DNA of 35,107 nucleotides, taken from NCBI GenBank assembly GCA_001809325.1, contig KV797043.1:26758-61864 (forward strand), read 5' to 3'. Numbering within the stretch: position 1 is the stretch's first letter; the number at the start of each line of letters is the position of its first letter. This DNA is from Neisseria sp. HMSC077D05 (lineage in GTDB: Bacteria > Pseudomonadota > Gammaproteobacteria > Burkholderiales > Neisseriaceae). The notes beneath the pieces were generated by a model. It did no database searches and had not been told where the DNA came from. It saw only the letters and a program-made list of their open reading frames with translations. Positions 34,341 through 35,107 of this stretch are shown here, piece after piece. A program made the position numbers and the translations under genes.

Positions 34341-34982
34341 ATGCACAATATCACGCTCTACACCCATCCCTTTTCACGCGGCAGATACGTCGTATGGATG
34401 CTGAAAGAATGCGGCGCGGAATACACCGTCGTACCCGTCCAGTTCGGCACGCAAATGAAATCCGCCGAATATCTCGCCATCAATCCCCAAGGGCAAGTCC
34501 CCGCGCTCAAATTCGGTGATGCCGTACTGACCGAATCGACCGCCATCATTACCTTTTTGGCGGAACAGTTCCCCGACAAACACCTCATCCCCGCCGCAGG
34601 TACGTTGGAGCGCGGCGAATACTACCGCTGGATGTGCATATTGATGCACCTCGAATACGCAGCCTTCAACAAACTGCACAACCTGCCTGTCGATACGCCC
34701 GAATGCCGCCGCCAAATCGGTTACGGCGATTTCGATACCGCATGGAACACATTGCGCGAACACTTGAAAAACCGCGACTATATCGTCGGTAACAGCTTTA
34801 CCGCGATGGATTTGTACTGCTCCGCTCTGATTCTGCACTTAACGCAAAATTGGAAAGTGCTGCCCGCCGATGAAACCGACGTATTGCAACGCTACGCCGC
34901 CAAACATCTCGCCCGCCCCGCTTTCGCCGAAACTACGGCATGGATGCTGGAAACCGCCGCCCAAATGCCGCCAGTGGCATAA
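34341..34982 (+). CDS. Glutathione S-transferase
   Basis: A 213-residue cytosolic GST. The N-terminal thioredoxin-like domain (about 1-80) includes LYTHPFSRGRYVVWMLKECGAEY, the cis-Pro loop NPQGQVPAL and the glutathione-binding ESTAII. The C-terminal helical domain runs from about 88 to the end, with NSFTAMDLYCSALILHL, the typical N-capping box region. The ATG at 34341 has AAGGAAAAG just upstream; the in-frame ATG at 34299 lacks this. The substrate is unknown. A second copy starts 85 bases after the stop. Confidence 0.87.
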   Translation: MHNITLYTHPFSRGRYVVWMLKECGAEYTVVPVQFGTQMKSAEYLAINPQGQVPALKFGDAVLTESTAIITFLAEQFPDKHLIPAAGTLERGEYYRWMCILMHLEYAAFNKLHNLPVDTPECRRQIGYGDFDTAWNTLREHLKNRDYIVGNSFTAMDLYCSALILHLTQNWKVLPADETDVLQRYAAKHLARPAFAETTAWMLETAAQMPPVA

Positions 34983-35066
34983 ATCAAGATTATTAGAACC
35001 AAAAGGTCGTCTGAAACCTACTGTGCAGGTTTCGCCAAAAACATTCACAACGCAAAAGGAAAAGAC

Positions 35067-35107
35067 ATGCAAAACATCACGCTCTACACCCATCCCTTTT
35101 CACGCGG
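35067..35107 (+). CDS. Second, tandem glutathione S-transferase (start only)
   Basis: The last 41 bases read as MQNITLYTHPFSR, identical at 12 of 13 positions to the start of the preceding GST, and they are preceded by the same CGCAAAAGGAAAAGAC leader and a DUS (35005-35016). It is cut by the window end. The gene is most likely a tandem duplicate; whether it is complete cannot be seen. Confidence 0.75.
   Translation, partial: MQNITLYTHPFSR

Overview
The window is a chromosomal segment of a commensal Neisseria. The 12-mer AGGTCGTCTGAA and its reverse complement occur dozens of times; this is the DNA uptake sequence (DUS) dialect I associate with the N. mucosa/sicca/macacae group, not the ATGCCGTCTGAA form of meningococcus and gonococcus. 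The proteins agree: HemO, RapZ-HprK-PtsN, NlaA/PlsC and PqiABC all look neisserial, and one short Correia-type element is present. No tRNA, rRNA, CRISPR array, prophage or IS transposase was seen.

Layout. From 51 to about 30.3 kb almost every gene is on the minus strand, and most are followed by a hairpin made of two inverted DUS copies that probably ends transcription. In order: periplasmic copper chaperone, dgkA, gshB, recN, scpB, rbgA-type GTPase and a small lipoprotein next to a Correia element (0-6.4 kb). Then rapZ-hprK-ptsN, an overlapping nitrogen-PTS/HPr kinase cluster (6.5-8.7 kb), and ubiA and ubiC for ubiquinone (9-10.6 kb). An AT-richer accessory patch follows with a DUF4189 protein and gene debris (10.7-11.4 kb). 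Next come bioA-bioD (overlapping), a DUF4279-like gene, trpB, a uracil-DNA-glycosylase-fold gene and a two-helix membrane protein (11.5-17.1 kb). A lone plus-strand orphan gene (17.3 kb) precedes an EamA transporter, glnS and a tandem pair of membrane-protein paralogues (18-22.2 kb). Then come DeoR and GntR regulators, an OsmC protein, thiD, and a PlsC/OlsB-like acyltransferase pair (22.3-27.3 kb).

The last third holds a heme module on the minus strand: hemO and, behind it, a large repeat-containing surface-lipoprotein candidate with two TbpB-like barrel halves. On the plus strand lie pqiA-pqiB-pqiC (an MCE lipid-transport system) and a glutathione S-transferase gene whose tandem copy runs off the end of the window.

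The most interesting unexplained signals are: (1) a probable ~90-nt small RNA at 24.1-24.24 kb, transcribed divergently from a GntR regulator, with a palindrome covering both -35 boxes; (2) the two-barrel lipoprotein downstream of hemO, with its own candidate Fur site and an 18-bp repeat tract; (3) one exact meningococcal-type DUS inside a DNA-repair gene in a genome of another dialect; and (4) DUS-like hairpins whose arms have changed together, which suggests selection on the RNA hairpin as well as on DNA uptake.
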